Part shown: positions 8,405 to 15,769 of the stretch, one piece after another
How positions within the stretch are numbered: position 1 is the stretch's first letter
Layout: the number at the start of each line of letters is the position of its first letter
Assembly: GCA_900316845.1 (NCBI GenBank)
Contig: ONEG01000008.1
Location: forward strand, 47,507-111,506
Reading direction: 5' to 3'
From: an uncultured Bacteroidales bacterium
GTDB taxonomy: Bacteria > Bacteroidota > Bacteroidia > Bacteroidales > Paludibacteraceae
Length of the DNA: 64,000 nt
Position numbers and translations under genes: made by a program
Notes under the pieces: generated by a model
What the model saw: the letters and a program-made list of their open reading frames with translations, nothing else
Database searches by the model: none
Told to the model about the DNA's origin: nothing

Positions 8405-9503
8405 TATAGAAACAACGCAAAGGATTGAAGCATTGTTCGAGCGCATATCGTCCTTAATTGACCAAGCGCGGACTTATGCGATAAGTGCTGTCAAAATAGC
8501 AGAAGTCAAAACCCGCTATGAAGTGGGGCGCTATATCTTAGAAGACGAGCAGCAAGGCGAACGGGCAAAGTACGGAGAACAAGTCCTCAAACAATTATCC
8601 GCACGTTTAATGGAGCGATATGGGGCTGACTGGACGTATGATACGCTCGTTAGATGTCGTAAGTTCTATCAGGCTTATGCGAATGCTTCAATTGTAGCAA
8701 CGCCGTTGCCACAATTAGGAAATCAAGGTGAAGCGCCTGATTCTAAACAAGTTGCAGATTGTGGCAACGGCGTTGCTACAATTCAATTGCCTCGATTTAT
8801 CCTCTCTTGGTCGCACTATCTTATTCTGATGCGCATAGAGAATATCGAAGCACGCAGTTTCTATGAATTGGAGTGTGCGCAGCAACAATGGTCTGTCAAG
8901 CAACTCAGCCGTCAAGTCGGGAGCAGTTTGTATGAGCGTCTTGCGCTTAGTCGTAAGAAAGAGGAGGTGATGCGTTTGGCACAAGAAGGTCAGACAGTAG
9001 AGAAGCCGGAAGATATAATAAAGAATCCGCTTACTTTGGAGTTTCTTGGTCTTAAACCGGAGACCGTATATACAGAATCGAAGTTAGAAAATGCTATTAT
9101 CAGCAAGATGCAGCAGTTCCTGCTTGAACTGGGCAAGGGATTCTTGTTCGAGGCTCGCCAGAAGCGTTTTACATTCGATGAACGCAATTTCTATGTGGAT
9201 CTGGTGTTTTATAACCGTCTGCTCAAATGTTATGTACTGATTGATCTCAAAACCGGCGATTTGACACATCAAGACCTTGGTCAAATGCAGATGTATGTCA
9301 ATTATTACGACCGCTATGTTAAGCAAGACTTTGAGAACCCGACAATAGGTATTTTGCTCTGTAGTGAAAAGAGCGATGCCTTGGTAGAACTGACTTTGCC
9401 GGAAGACTCTAATGTGTATGCTTCGCAATATTCACTGTATTTACCGGACAAAGCACTGCTTCAACGCAAGCTCAAGGAATGGCGCGAAGAATTAGCGGAA
9501 TAA
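8397..9503 (+). CDS. DUF1016 / YhcG-type PDDEXK nuclease-domain protein
   Basis: 368 residues from ATG 8397; the in-frame TTG upstream lacks support. The N-terminal DUF1016 helical domain is followed by the family signature LSWSHYLILMRIENIEARSFYELE and WSVKQLSRQ. The C-terminal half has a PD-(D/E)XK nuclease core (FYVDLVFYN ... VLIDLKTG). Such proteins are common in accessory DNA and near restriction or toxin loci; no reaction is proven. Residues about 99-129 are encoded by a 25-bp perfect inverted repeat and its spacer, sitting in the variable linker before LSWSHY. The gene is more A+T-rich than clpB, suggesting acquisition. Confidence 0.85.
   Translation: MANIETTQRIEALFERISSLIDQARTYAISAVKIAEVKTRYEVGRYILEDEQQGERAKYGEQVLKQLSARLMERYGADWTYDTLVRCRKFYQAYANASIVATPLPQLGNQGEAPDSKQVADCGNGVATIQLPRFILSWSHYLILMRIENIEARSFYELECAQQQWSVKQLSRQVGSSLYERLALSRKKEEVMRLAQEGQTVEKPEDIIKNPLTLEFLGLKPETVYTESKLENAIISKMQQFLLELGKGFLFEARQKRFTFDERNFYVDLVFYNRLLKCYVLIDLKTGDLTHQDLGQMQMYVNYYDRYVKQDFENPTIGILLCSEKSDALVELTLPEDSNVYASQYSLYLPDKALLQRKLKEWREELAE
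8691..8782. repeat. 25-bp perfect inverted repeat inside the DUF1016 gene
   Basis: Left arm 8691-8715 and right arm 8758-8782 are exact reverse complements around a 42-nt spacer. Both arms contain GGCAACGGCGTTGC-like palindromic cores. The arms are translated as IVATPLPQ and CGNGVATI. Confidence 0.9.
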
Positions 9504-9595
9504 GACCTAAAATGGGAGACGATTTCACATATTCAAATAATCCAGGCAATGTTTGGAAAATTGAAAAATAGGCAAAAATGCACGATTTATATTTG

Positions 9596-9626
9596 CAGAG
9601 TTTCGAAAACGAGGCTCTGTTTTTTT
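9596..9626 (+). terminator. Rho-independent terminator, copy 2 of a repeated element
   Basis: Same 10-bp stem as 8121-8144 but with an AAAA loop, followed by seven T. It terminates the DUF1016 transcript before the rhuM-like gene. A GGCAAAAATGCACGATTTAT stretch just upstream is shared with 8357-8376. Confidence 0.8.
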
Positions 9627-9680
9627 GTTTCTATAAAAATGCAGATTTTTTTGTGGATGCTGGAAAAAAGAGAGATTTAT

Positions 9681-9711
9681 TTGCATAATTCAGAAAAAAG
9701 TAGTACCTTTG
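9681..9711 (+). promoter_or_regulatory. Promoter of the RhuM-family gene
   Basis: TTGCATAAT at 9681-9689 and TACCTTTG at 9704-9711, separated by an A-rich spacer. The start codon is 22 nt downstream. Confidence 0.85.
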
Positions 9712-9733
9712 CAAGCGCAATTAGATTCTTTTT

Positions 9734-10768
9734 ATGAATACACAAGATCTTACAAAAGATACCAAAGGAGAGATTGTTATCTATCAATCTGAAGAAGGGA
9801 GAGTTTCTGTTGATGTATTGTTTCAAGACGAAACGGTTTGGTTGCCTATTGAGCAAATGAGTATATTGTTTGGAAAATCGCGCTCTACCATCAACGAGCA
9901 TATTCTGAATATTTACAAGGAAGGTGAACTTTCCGAAGCAGATACGGTGAGAAAAATCGGAATTTCCGACTTTTCTACCAAACCCACCAATTTCTACAAC
10001 CTTGATGTCGTCATTTCTGTCGGTTATCGTGTTCATTCCGTGCAAGGTACGCGTTTCCGTCAATGGGCTACTCAGCGCATTCACGAATATATCATAAAAG
10101 GCTACACATTGGATGACGAACGGCTAAAAGGTAACGGAGGACGTTATTTCCGCGAATTACTCCAGCGTATCCGCGATATTCGTAGTAGTGAGCGCAACCT
10201 CTATCAGCAAGTGACCGACATCTATGCAACTGCGGTGGATTATGATCCGAAAGCCGAGATTACACGTCAGTTCTTTGCTACGGTGCAAAACAAGATGCAC
10301 TATGCAGCACACCAACATACAGCGGCTGAGGTGGTCTATGACAGAGTCGATAATGAAAAGCCGATGCTCGGCATGACGAACTTCAAAGGGAACTATATCA
10401 CAAAAGATGATGTAACTATTGCCAAGAACTATTTGACGGAAATAGAACTCCAGCGACTAAATCTGTTGGTGTCTCAGTTCTTCGACTATGCGGAATTGCA
10501 AGCGATGGAGCAACATCCTATGACCATGCAAGAGTGGATAGACGAACTCGATCGGGTGCTAAGCAATAACCGTCGCCCGTTGTTAGAAGGAAGCGGTTCT
10601 ATAAGCCACCAACAAGCGCAAGAAAAAGCCGTGCACGAATACACCATCTATCGTCAGCGAGAGATGAACCAATTAGAGTCCGACTATGATCGCGCCATAC
10701 GACAGTTATCTCTTTTCAGCGGTTCCACCGAACAACTCTCAGGAGAAACATCAATAGATGAAGAATAA
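9734..10768 (+). CDS. RhuM family protein
   Basis: 344 residues of the virulence-RhuM family. Visible family parts are the N-terminal module (EIVIYQSEEGRVSVDVLFQD, then ETVWLPIEQMSILFGKSRST), which looks like a helix-turn-helix region, the VVISVGYRVHSVQGTRFRQW segment, and the C-terminal Fic/Doc-like helical part. RhuM genes usually travel with mobile and defence-related DNA, and no biochemical role is established. It is monocistronic, with its own promoter 22 nt upstream and two palindromes after the stop. Confidence 0.85.
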   Translation: MNTQDLTKDTKGEIVIYQSEEGRVSVDVLFQDETVWLPIEQMSILFGKSRSTINEHILNIYKEGELSEADTVRKIGISDFSTKPTNFYNLDVVISVGYRVHSVQGTRFRQWATQRIHEYIIKGYTLDDERLKGNGGRYFRELLQRIRDIRSSERNLYQQVTDIYATAVDYDPKAEITRQFFATVQNKMHYAAHQHTAAEVVYDRVDNEKPMLGMTNFKGNYITKDDVTIAKNYLTEIELQRLNLLVSQFFDYAELQAMEQHPMTMQEWIDELDRVLSNNRRPLLEGSGSISHQQAQEKAVHEYTIYRQREMNQLESDYDRAIRQLSLFSGSTEQLSGETSIDEE

Positions 10769-10831
10769 AGGTTACTCTTAGCAATTGGGTGACATGAATA
10801 GATGAACGCCGCTCACCCCTTCGTCTATTGC

Positions 10832-10867
10832 GTCGGGATTAAATCCCGACATCGGCTCTCTGAGCCG
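10832..10867 (+). repeat. Two adjacent perfect palindromes after the RhuM gene
   Basis: GTCGGGATTAAATCCCGAC at 10832-10850 (9-bp arms) is followed by CGGCTC-TCT-GAGCCG at 10853-10867. There is no T tract. It could be a REP-like element or an mRNA 3' end structure. Confidence 0.7.
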
Positions 10868-10968
10868 CGTTCTGCCTTCGTCCGTTCAATATAAATAATT
10901 TTTGGATCCCAAGTGCAGATTTTTTTGTCTATTGTCTTTCTACTTTTGTCTAAAAATCTTTGATTATA

Positions 10969-11000
10969 TTTGCATATTTGAAAAAAAATCTATAAATTTG
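10969..11000 (+). promoter_or_regulatory. Distal promoter of the WYL operon
   Basis: TTTGCATATTTG at 10969-10980, an A tract and TAAATTTG at 10993-11000. It is the common extended class found elsewhere in the window, and lies about 30 nt upstream of a second, different promoter. Confidence 0.65.
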
Positions 11001-11013
11001 CACACTCTTTCAG

Positions 11014-11041
11014 TTTGTGGGAGTATGAAGCAGTAATTTTG
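11014..11041 (+). promoter_or_regulatory. Proximal promoter of the WYL operon (cluster-specific class)
   Basis: TTTGTGGGAG from 11014 and TAATTTTG at 11034-11041, with a 16-nt spacer instead of about 20. It shares TTTGTG...GTAATTTTGCA-CGTGA with the promoters at 13184 and 13899, so the three units of the cluster carry related control regions. Confidence 0.75.
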
Positions 11042-11063
11042 CACCGTGAAAAATTTAACGCAC

Positions 11064-11990
11064 ATGGAAACGAAGAAAAAACTTAAATCATCAACTGCTT
11101 ATCTTTTCAACTGCTATATTTGGCTGTTGAACACCATCGCACGCGGTCCTATTTCACGCGCAGCGATAGATGAAAAATGGGCACACTCGTCCGTTAACGA
11201 GTACAAACAGGACTATCTCCCGGAGAGTAATTTCCATCGGTGGAAAAGCACGGTTGAAATGCTTTTTGATGTCCATATCAAATGCAATGCCTATAATGAG
11301 TATTATATTGAAGAGGCATCTGACTTACGCGGCACAGATCTGCGTTTGCGCTTATTGAACTTAATGTCGATGGATAGCCTGCTTAAAGACAGCAAGGAAC
11401 TATCCGACCAAATTCTATTTGAGCCGATACCGTCTGGAGAAAAGTTCCTTGCGCCTATCATTGAAGCCCTGCGCGATAAGACAGCTATAGAAATGACTTA
11501 TCAGAGTTTTACAAAGGACTATCCCGCAACATTCATCGTTGAGCCATATTGTCTCAAGATGTTCAAGCAACGTTGGTACGTATTGGCATACTCACCCGGT
11601 ATAGATCAAACGTATTTGTATTCGCTTGACCGCATCCATGCCATTGAACCGACTACGCAGAAATATAAGTTGCCCAAAGGCTTCAATGCGGAAGCGTATT
11701 TCAAAGACGCTTATGGTACTGCTGATTTGAATTACGAGCCGGTCGAGGTTAAAATATCCGTTTCAGCCGAGCAAGTACCTTATTTGCGTTCCTTGCCGTT
11801 GCATACTTCGCAAGAAGAAATAGAGACGAATGAAGAGTATTCTATCTTCCGGTATTTTATTATTCCGAGCACCGACTTCAAGCAGGAATTATACAAATAC
11901 GGTTCCGATGTTGAGGTGCTTGCTCCGGAATCGATGCGGAAAGAGTTTGCGGAAGATGCAGATAGAGTAAATAAAATGTATAACCACTAA
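11064..11990 (+). CDS. WYL-domain transcriptional regulator
   Basis: 308 residues from ATG 11064; the GTG at 11046 lies almost on the transcription start. The N-terminal part (about 1-90) is a winged-helix-like DNA-binding region. The WYL domain follows with the sequence RWYVLAYS (R170-W171-Y172) after VEPYCLKMFKQ, and then a WCX-type C-terminal domain (YFKDAYGTADL to the end). WYL regulators of this build (BrxR/CapW-like) repress defence or stress operons and bind nucleic-acid or nucleotide ligands. Here it is first in an operon with two further genes (12 and 17 nt gaps) and is the likely regulator of the three sister promoters nearby. Confidence 0.85.
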   Translation: METKKKLKSSTAYLFNCYIWLLNTIARGPISRAAIDEKWAHSSVNEYKQDYLPESNFHRWKSTVEMLFDVHIKCNAYNEYYIEEASDLRGTDLRLRLLNLMSMDSLLKDSKELSDQILFEPIPSGEKFLAPIIEALRDKTAIEMTYQSFTKDYPATFIVEPYCLKMFKQRWYVLAYSPGIDQTYLYSLDRIHAIEPTTQKYKLPKGFNAEAYFKDAYGTADLNYEPVEVKISVSAEQVPYLRSLPLHTSQEEIETNEEYSIFRYFIIPSTDFKQELYKYGSDVEVLAPESMRKEFAEDADRVNKMYNH

Positions 11991-12002
11991 AAACTTAATA
12001 AT

Positions 12003-12803
12003 ATGGATTACGTAAAAAAGAATGAAGACATCTTACATAGATGGGAGCAAGAATATATTAAGCGTGGTCATAATGTGTCATTTACTCCTGATGGCATTAT
12101 GTATCGTGGTAAGGAATATCGGGATGGCGCCAATTGGGTACATTTAGAATCTGGCAGAGAAAATGAGTTGTGGGCCAAAGTTCCTTTGCGCATATTATTT
12201 TTAACAAAAGATCAAAATGGAGGCGACGATCATTCTAATTGGTGGGACTTACGAGGTGATTCTTACCATCATCCAGATAGTGATTTTGAGGAATACCGTT
12301 TATATAAACAATACGCATTTAATACCAATATTGTTAATATTTTATACGGTCTCGTGAAAACTATCCCTAATATGATGATTAACTTCGAAGATATCAACGT
12401 GCAGGAAGCATTAAAACTTGCAGATAGCTATCCATATGCGAGAATAAATTGTAAAAAGGAGACTGGTGGAAGTGATTGCAAAGATGAGGTGTTATCAAAA
12501 GCTATTGATGATTATAGAGACTTTTTACAGGAACAAATATGTAATTTGGATGCTGATATTTTCGTTTGTTGCGGGAATCACAACGACAATAACATTATTC
12601 TTAATAATCTTAATGAGTTTTATTGTGGAAAGTTTAAATGGATTGATTATGCCACTTGGTACAATGAGGAAGAAAACAAACTTGCGATAGATTTGTATCA
12701 TCTTAGTCGTCCTTACTATGCAAGAAAGACAATGTATGAAGATGCAATTATACCATATCACAACTTCATACAGAAGCACCCAGAATTTGTTAAACATCGT
12801 TAA
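12003..12803 (+). CDS. Unknown protein with uracil-DNA-glycosylase-like sequence pattern
   Basis: 266 residues, no signal peptide. The order of short segments recalls the uracil-DNA-glycosylase superfamily. A hydrophobic strand with an Asp-Gln-Asn turn (LRILFLTKDQN) is followed by ARINCKKETGG and a helix, then a strand ending in Cys-Gly (ADIFVCCG, the place of the usual LG), and a C-terminal YHLSRPYY where the HPS motif would be. The catalytic residues are not convincingly conserved, so activity is open. It is very A+T-rich and directly follows the WYL regulator, so the two are probably one functional unit. Assignment is tentative. Confidence 0.6.
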   Translation: MDYVKKNEDILHRWEQEYIKRGHNVSFTPDGIMYRGKEYRDGANWVHLESGRENELWAKVPLRILFLTKDQNGGDDHSNWWDLRGDSYHHPDSDFEEYRLYKQYAFNTNIVNILYGLVKTIPNMMINFEDINVQEALKLADSYPYARINCKKETGGSDCKDEVLSKAIDDYRDFLQEQICNLDADIFVCCGNHNDNNIILNNLNEFYCGKFKWIDYATWYNEEENKLAIDLYHLSRPYYARKTMYEDAIIPYHNFIQKHPEFVKHR

Positions 12804-12820
12804 TTTTAAATAATTTAGTT

Positions 12821-13165
12821 ATGCCTAACATGATTACACTCGGCAGTGAACTGATTAGAATCAATCCTGCAAAAAACACAATTGAGTATTCAACAAATGG
12901 TGGACGTTTCTGGGTGTCTCGTTGCACAAGTTCTTCGTATGGAACATTTGTTGACTTATTGCCATTTGGGAATGAGCTTATTGCAATTACAAGCAAAGGA
13001 GTCTATGCTTCCACAAACAAGGGCAGTTTTTGGGTATCAAGATGTACAAGTTCTTCCTATGGAGAATTTCTTTCATTAACCGACGGCGGAAAAGAAATCT
13101 TGGCACAAACTTCCAAAGGTTTGTATTATAGTACAAATGGCGGTCGCTTTTGGGTAAGAAGATAA
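12821..13165 (+). CDS. Small Asp-box-like beta-repeat protein
   Basis: 114 residues built from about 2.6 copies of a 40-residue repeat. Each copy has GxELxxxTSKGxYxSTNxGxFW, then VSRCTSSSYGxF. The S-T-N-x-G-x-F-W core is an Asp-box/BNR-like motif with Asn where Asp is usual. The repeat units would form beta-propeller-like blades, but the chain is too short for a whole propeller and would have to oligomerise. It lacks a signal peptide and is third in the WYL operon. No function is recognised. Confidence 0.65.
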   Translation: MPNMITLGSELIRINPAKNTIEYSTNGGRFWVSRCTSSSYGTFVDLLPFGNELIAITSKGVYASTNKGSFWVSRCTSSSYGEFLSLTDGGKEILAQTSKGLYYSTNGGRFWVRR

Positions 13166-13183
13166 AAAATGTGCCTCTTCCTT

Positions 13184-13211
13184 TTTGTGGGAGTTTGGTT
13201 TTGTAATTTTG
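13184..13211 (+). promoter_or_regulatory. Promoter of the secreted-protein gene (cluster-specific class)
   Basis: TTTG ends at 13187 and TAATTTTG lies at 13204-13211, with a 16-nt spacer. The TTTGTGGGAG start is identical to that of the WYL-operon proximal promoter. Confidence 0.75.
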
Positions 13212-13238
13212 CAGCGTGATTCGTTTGGGTCACGCTGC
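13211..13238 (+). promoter_or_regulatory. Inverted repeat at the transcription start
   Basis: GCAGCGTGA (13211-13219) and TCACGCTGC (13230-13238) are perfect 9-bp arms around 10 nt, beginning on the last base of the -7 box. It may be an operator or a 5'-terminal RNA hairpin. A sister copy lies at 13927-13950. Confidence 0.75.
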
Positions 13239-13266
13239 ATTATTATAATAATCAAATTAACAAGTT

Positions 13267-13878
13267 ATGAGAAAAGTTATTCTTTTTGGTCTGCTTCTCT
13301 TCATGGGAGTAGCAACCGCATTTGGACAAAAGTCCGCAGTTCAAGTATTTGGTGTCCCTTTCGGGAGTACTTATGAGGAGTTCTTAACCGCTTTTAGCGA
13401 AAAGGGCTTTACAGGGAAAACGTACATCTATGAAGGAGGAAGTGATGTTGAAGTTAGTAGTATCTACGGCACTTTTATGACTTACGAGTGCTATATAGAA
13501 ATGCGCGCTACCAAACTTACACACACTGTTTACAAGATTAAGATTTCCTTCTCCGTTACCGACAAGTATAAAGACATCCCCGGAATGGAGCAGTGTCGCG
13601 CTATCATTTCGCGCTTTGAGGAGAAGTATGGTAAAGCTACTTTGATCCAAAAGATGCACGGCGGTAAGGTCGTTCAAGATTTGGAAGAAAGTAGTGCAGC
13701 AATCTGGCATTTAGACGATAAGATTGATTTGGAGTTATTCTATCGAGGCTTTGATGATTGTAAGGTGACTTATGGGGGCAAGGAAGCACTGGATGGTATA
13801 TTCCAGAAAGAAGTTGACCAATACAATCAGCAGAAAGCTCAGGAGATACAAAATCAACTATCCGGAAGCGATTTTTAA
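13267..13878 (+). CDS. Secreted protein of unknown function
   Basis: 203 residues with a clear signal peptide (MRKVILFGLLLFMGVATAFG, cut before QKS). The mature part is a mixed alpha/beta domain. VFGVPFGSTYEEFLTAFSEKG near its start recalls small periplasmic proteins that carry a similar FG-x-P-FG-x-S/T motif, but no family is recognised. The C-terminus is a polar, Gln-rich helix. It has its own promoter and +1 inverted repeat, so it forms the second transcription unit of the cluster. Confidence 0.7.
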   Translation: MRKVILFGLLLFMGVATAFGQKSAVQVFGVPFGSTYEEFLTAFSEKGFTGKTYIYEGGSDVEVSSIYGTFMTYECYIEMRATKLTHTVYKIKISFSVTDKYKDIPGMEQCRAIISRFEEKYGKATLIQKMHGGKVVQDLEESSAAIWHLDDKIDLELFYRGFDDCKVTYGGKEALDGIFQKEVDQYNQQKAQEIQNQLSGSDF

Positions 13879-13898
13879 TAAAAATAATGCTCTGCCAC

Positions 13899-13926
13899 TT
13901 TGTGAACGAGCGGAGCAGTAATTTTG
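13899..13926 (+). promoter_or_regulatory. Promoter of the third cluster unit
   Basis: TTTG at 13899-13902, 16-nt spacer, TAATTTTG at 13919-13926. The sequence GCAGTAATTTTGCA is shared with the WYL promoter. Confidence 0.75.
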
Positions 13927-13959
13927 CAGCGTGATTCGAAAGTCACGCTGTATTTTTTT
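13927..13959 (+). promoter_or_regulatory. +1 inverted repeat with T tract (attenuator-like)
   Basis: CAGCGTGA (13927-13934) and TCACGCTG (13943-13950) form an 8-bp stem with loop TTCGAAAG, followed directly by TATTTTTTT. As RNA this resembles an intrinsic terminator at the very start of the transcript; as DNA it could be an operator. Confidence 0.65.
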
Positions 13960-13971
13960 AATTGATAGATT

Positions 13972-14235
13972 ATGACAACACAAGAAATCAACGACCAGCT
14001 TGAATTGCTACGTCTTAAAGAACTCTTTATGTCAGACATTGACATCCGTAGCAAAATGGCGGTACTTATTTGCAATAACCGAGAGGAAGATCCGCCTTTC
14101 AAAGAATTTTGCGAACTAACGCATTGTGAACCGCACATTGCCAAGATGTTTTCTGAAATCACTTTGTTTGCTGTTATTCTCACTCCGGAGGAGATAGCAG
14201 CCGAGCGTGAAAGATTAGAAAGGAAGAAACTATAA
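13972..14235 (+). CDS. Small unknown protein
   Basis: 87 residues, mostly helical, without signal peptide or membrane segment. It has a Cys-rich middle (C48, C56, C61 region: LICNNREEDPPFKEFCE, then LTHCEP) and a charged C-terminal helix (EEIAAERERLERKKL). It resembles no family I know. It starts about 45 nt after the attenuator-like hairpin and is followed by the next gene after 12 nt, so it leads the third unit. Confidence 0.55.
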   Translation: MTTQEINDQLELLRLKELFMSDIDIRSKMAVLICNNREEDPPFKEFCELTHCEPHIAKMFSEITLFAVILTPEEIAAERERLERKKL

Positions 14236-14247
14236 TGCTGTAAAGCT

Positions 14248-14883
14248 ATGATACAATACGACGAACAAACTCTTCAACTTATAGAGGAGGAAATAAGCTA
14301 CATTTATGATTCTGATGCAACAGGTTATCCGGAAGGTGAATATTTGTTGGACTTACGAAAAAGAATCTTGAACGAGCAAGCATGTACGCGTAAAGCACAA
14401 GAAGAACTTCTGCCCGACATAATTGCCTTTAATGATGCCTTGCATGACGCGCTTAAACGTATGTATGATCGCGCGCATGAACTCTATCGTCAGATGTCTG
14501 CTATTCAGCCAGACATTATGTTAACCGCCAAATGTTATCTTGCATATGACTATCCTGCTTTGCATCCCTACCAAAAAGAAGATAGGCAAAAGTTGTTTAA
14601 TGCTATAAGCGATTTCGGTTGGAATAGTCTATATGCAGATGGAGTTACTTTTTCATTGGTATTGCCACGCGATATAGACATGCCTTTCGACACCATCAGA
14701 GGTATGGACTGCACGCCGTTTAACTGGAATGAAGGTCTTGACCCCGAACTTACGAAAGATCTCCATATCAATCGTGCCTTCCACAATCTTTTTGACCATA
14801 CAAAATTTGCTCTCACAGATTTTATCTTCTGCCGAGATTTTGTCTTTGAGTATAGCACAATTATACAAGAACAAACCAACTAA
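14248..14883 (+). CDS. Unknown cytoplasmic protein
   Basis: 211 residues, no signal peptide. The N-terminal 90 residues are strongly helical and acidic. A central segment (ALHPYQKEDRQKLFNAISDF) precedes a strand-rich part and a C-terminal segment with HNLFDHTKFALTDFIFCRDF, where His and Asp residues cluster. No family is recognised. It lies between the 87-residue protein and the LRR protein with gaps of 12 and 14 nt, so all three are one transcript. Confidence 0.6.
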   Translation: MIQYDEQTLQLIEEEISYIYDSDATGYPEGEYLLDLRKRILNEQACTRKAQEELLPDIIAFNDALHDALKRMYDRAHELYRQMSAIQPDIMLTAKCYLAYDYPALHPYQKEDRQKLFNAISDFGWNSLYADGVTFSLVLPRDIDMPFDTIRGMDCTPFNWNEGLDPELTKDLHINRAFHNLFDHTKFALTDFIFCRDFVFEYSTIIQEQTN

Positions 14884-14897
14884 TCTAATTAACAAGC

Positions 14898-15740
14898 ATG
14901 AAAACATTTGTTAGAAAACACTTTAGAGATGAGTATGGAGTGCAATTTTCTACTTGTGGAGACATTACCACACTCACACGTATGCCATCGGGGTTAAAGG
15001 GAGCATATCGAATACCGGATTTTGTGACTGACATTGGCGCATATGCCATAAATGGATGCAATGAATTGACGTCACTAATCATTCCGAAAACTGTATCGAT
15101 GATAGGGAAGAATAATTTTGAGTTGTGTGAGCAACTGACTTCTCTGGTCGTTGAGCAAGGAAATCCTATGTTTGACTCTCGTGAAAACTGCAATGCTATC
15201 ATTGTTACTGCGACTAACACACTGGTTCATGGTTGCAATAGTTCATCTATACCTGATAGCATTGAGGTAATTGCAGACTCTGCCTTTTCTCAACGGCGCA
15301 ATTTATCGCACATTTCTATTCCGGATAGCGTTGTGTATATTGGAGAATTCGCCTTCTTGGGCTGTTATTCATTAGAAAGCGAAATCAAATTACAGGGCAT
15401 CCATCAAGTGACAAGAAGTTGTTTCGACGGCTGCAGTAGTCTTAAAAAAGTCTCTATTGGCAGCGGTATTGAGTCTGTCGAGTCAGGTGCATTTGCCGCT
15501 TGCTCCATGCTATCAGAAGTAGTAATAACAGAGGGCACAAAATATATAGGAACTTATGCATTCAATGACTGCAATAGTTTGGCTTCTATTACCTTGCCTA
15601 AGTCAATAGAACGCATTGAGTCCACCGCATTTGATAGGTGCAATCGTATTGAGCGCGTGTTTATTCCGAAAGGCTCCACAGACTACTTTATGCGCTTCGA
15701 CGCGCTCAAACAATACCGTCACCGGTTTGTAGAATTGTGA
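14898..15740 (+). CDS. BspA-type leucine-rich-repeat protein without signal peptide
   Basis: 280 residues with about eight LRR_5 units of roughly 23 residues, pattern IxxxAFxxCxxLxxIxIPxSVxxIG. A typical family cap is at the C-terminus (IFIPKGSTDYF-like, then MRFDALKQYRHRF). BspA-like proteins are usually exported adhesins, but this one begins MKTFVRKHFRDEYG with no signal sequence, so it should stay in the cytoplasm. There it could act as a recognition module for the neighbouring proteins. It is the last gene of the third unit and is followed by a strong terminator. Confidence 0.85.
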   Translation: MKTFVRKHFRDEYGVQFSTCGDITTLTRMPSGLKGAYRIPDFVTDIGAYAINGCNELTSLIIPKTVSMIGKNNFELCEQLTSLVVEQGNPMFDSRENCNAIIVTATNTLVHGCNSSSIPDSIEVIADSAFSQRRNLSHISIPDSVVYIGEFAFLGCYSLESEIKLQGIHQVTRSCFDGCSSLKKVSIGSGIESVESGAFAACSMLSEVVITEGTKYIGTYAFNDCNSLASITLPKSIERIESTAFDRCNRIERVFIPKGSTDYFMRFDALKQYRHRFVEL

Positions 15741-15742
15741 TA

Positions 15743-15769
15743 AATGTGCGGCTAACGACCGCACATTTT
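15743..15769 (+). terminator. Rho-independent terminator closing the cluster
   Basis: AATGTGCGG (15743-15751) pairs with CCGCACATT (15759-15767) around CTAACGA, followed by TTT. It begins 2 nt after the LRR stop codon. Confidence 0.8.

Noticed and set aside
9549-9737. 62-codon frame before the RhuM gene
   Set aside because: It also crosses the duplicated terminator and the RhuM promoter.
13972-14235. Toxin-antitoxin reading of the 87- and 211-residue proteins
   Set aside because: Size and order would allow it, but neither shows any known toxin or antitoxin pattern.
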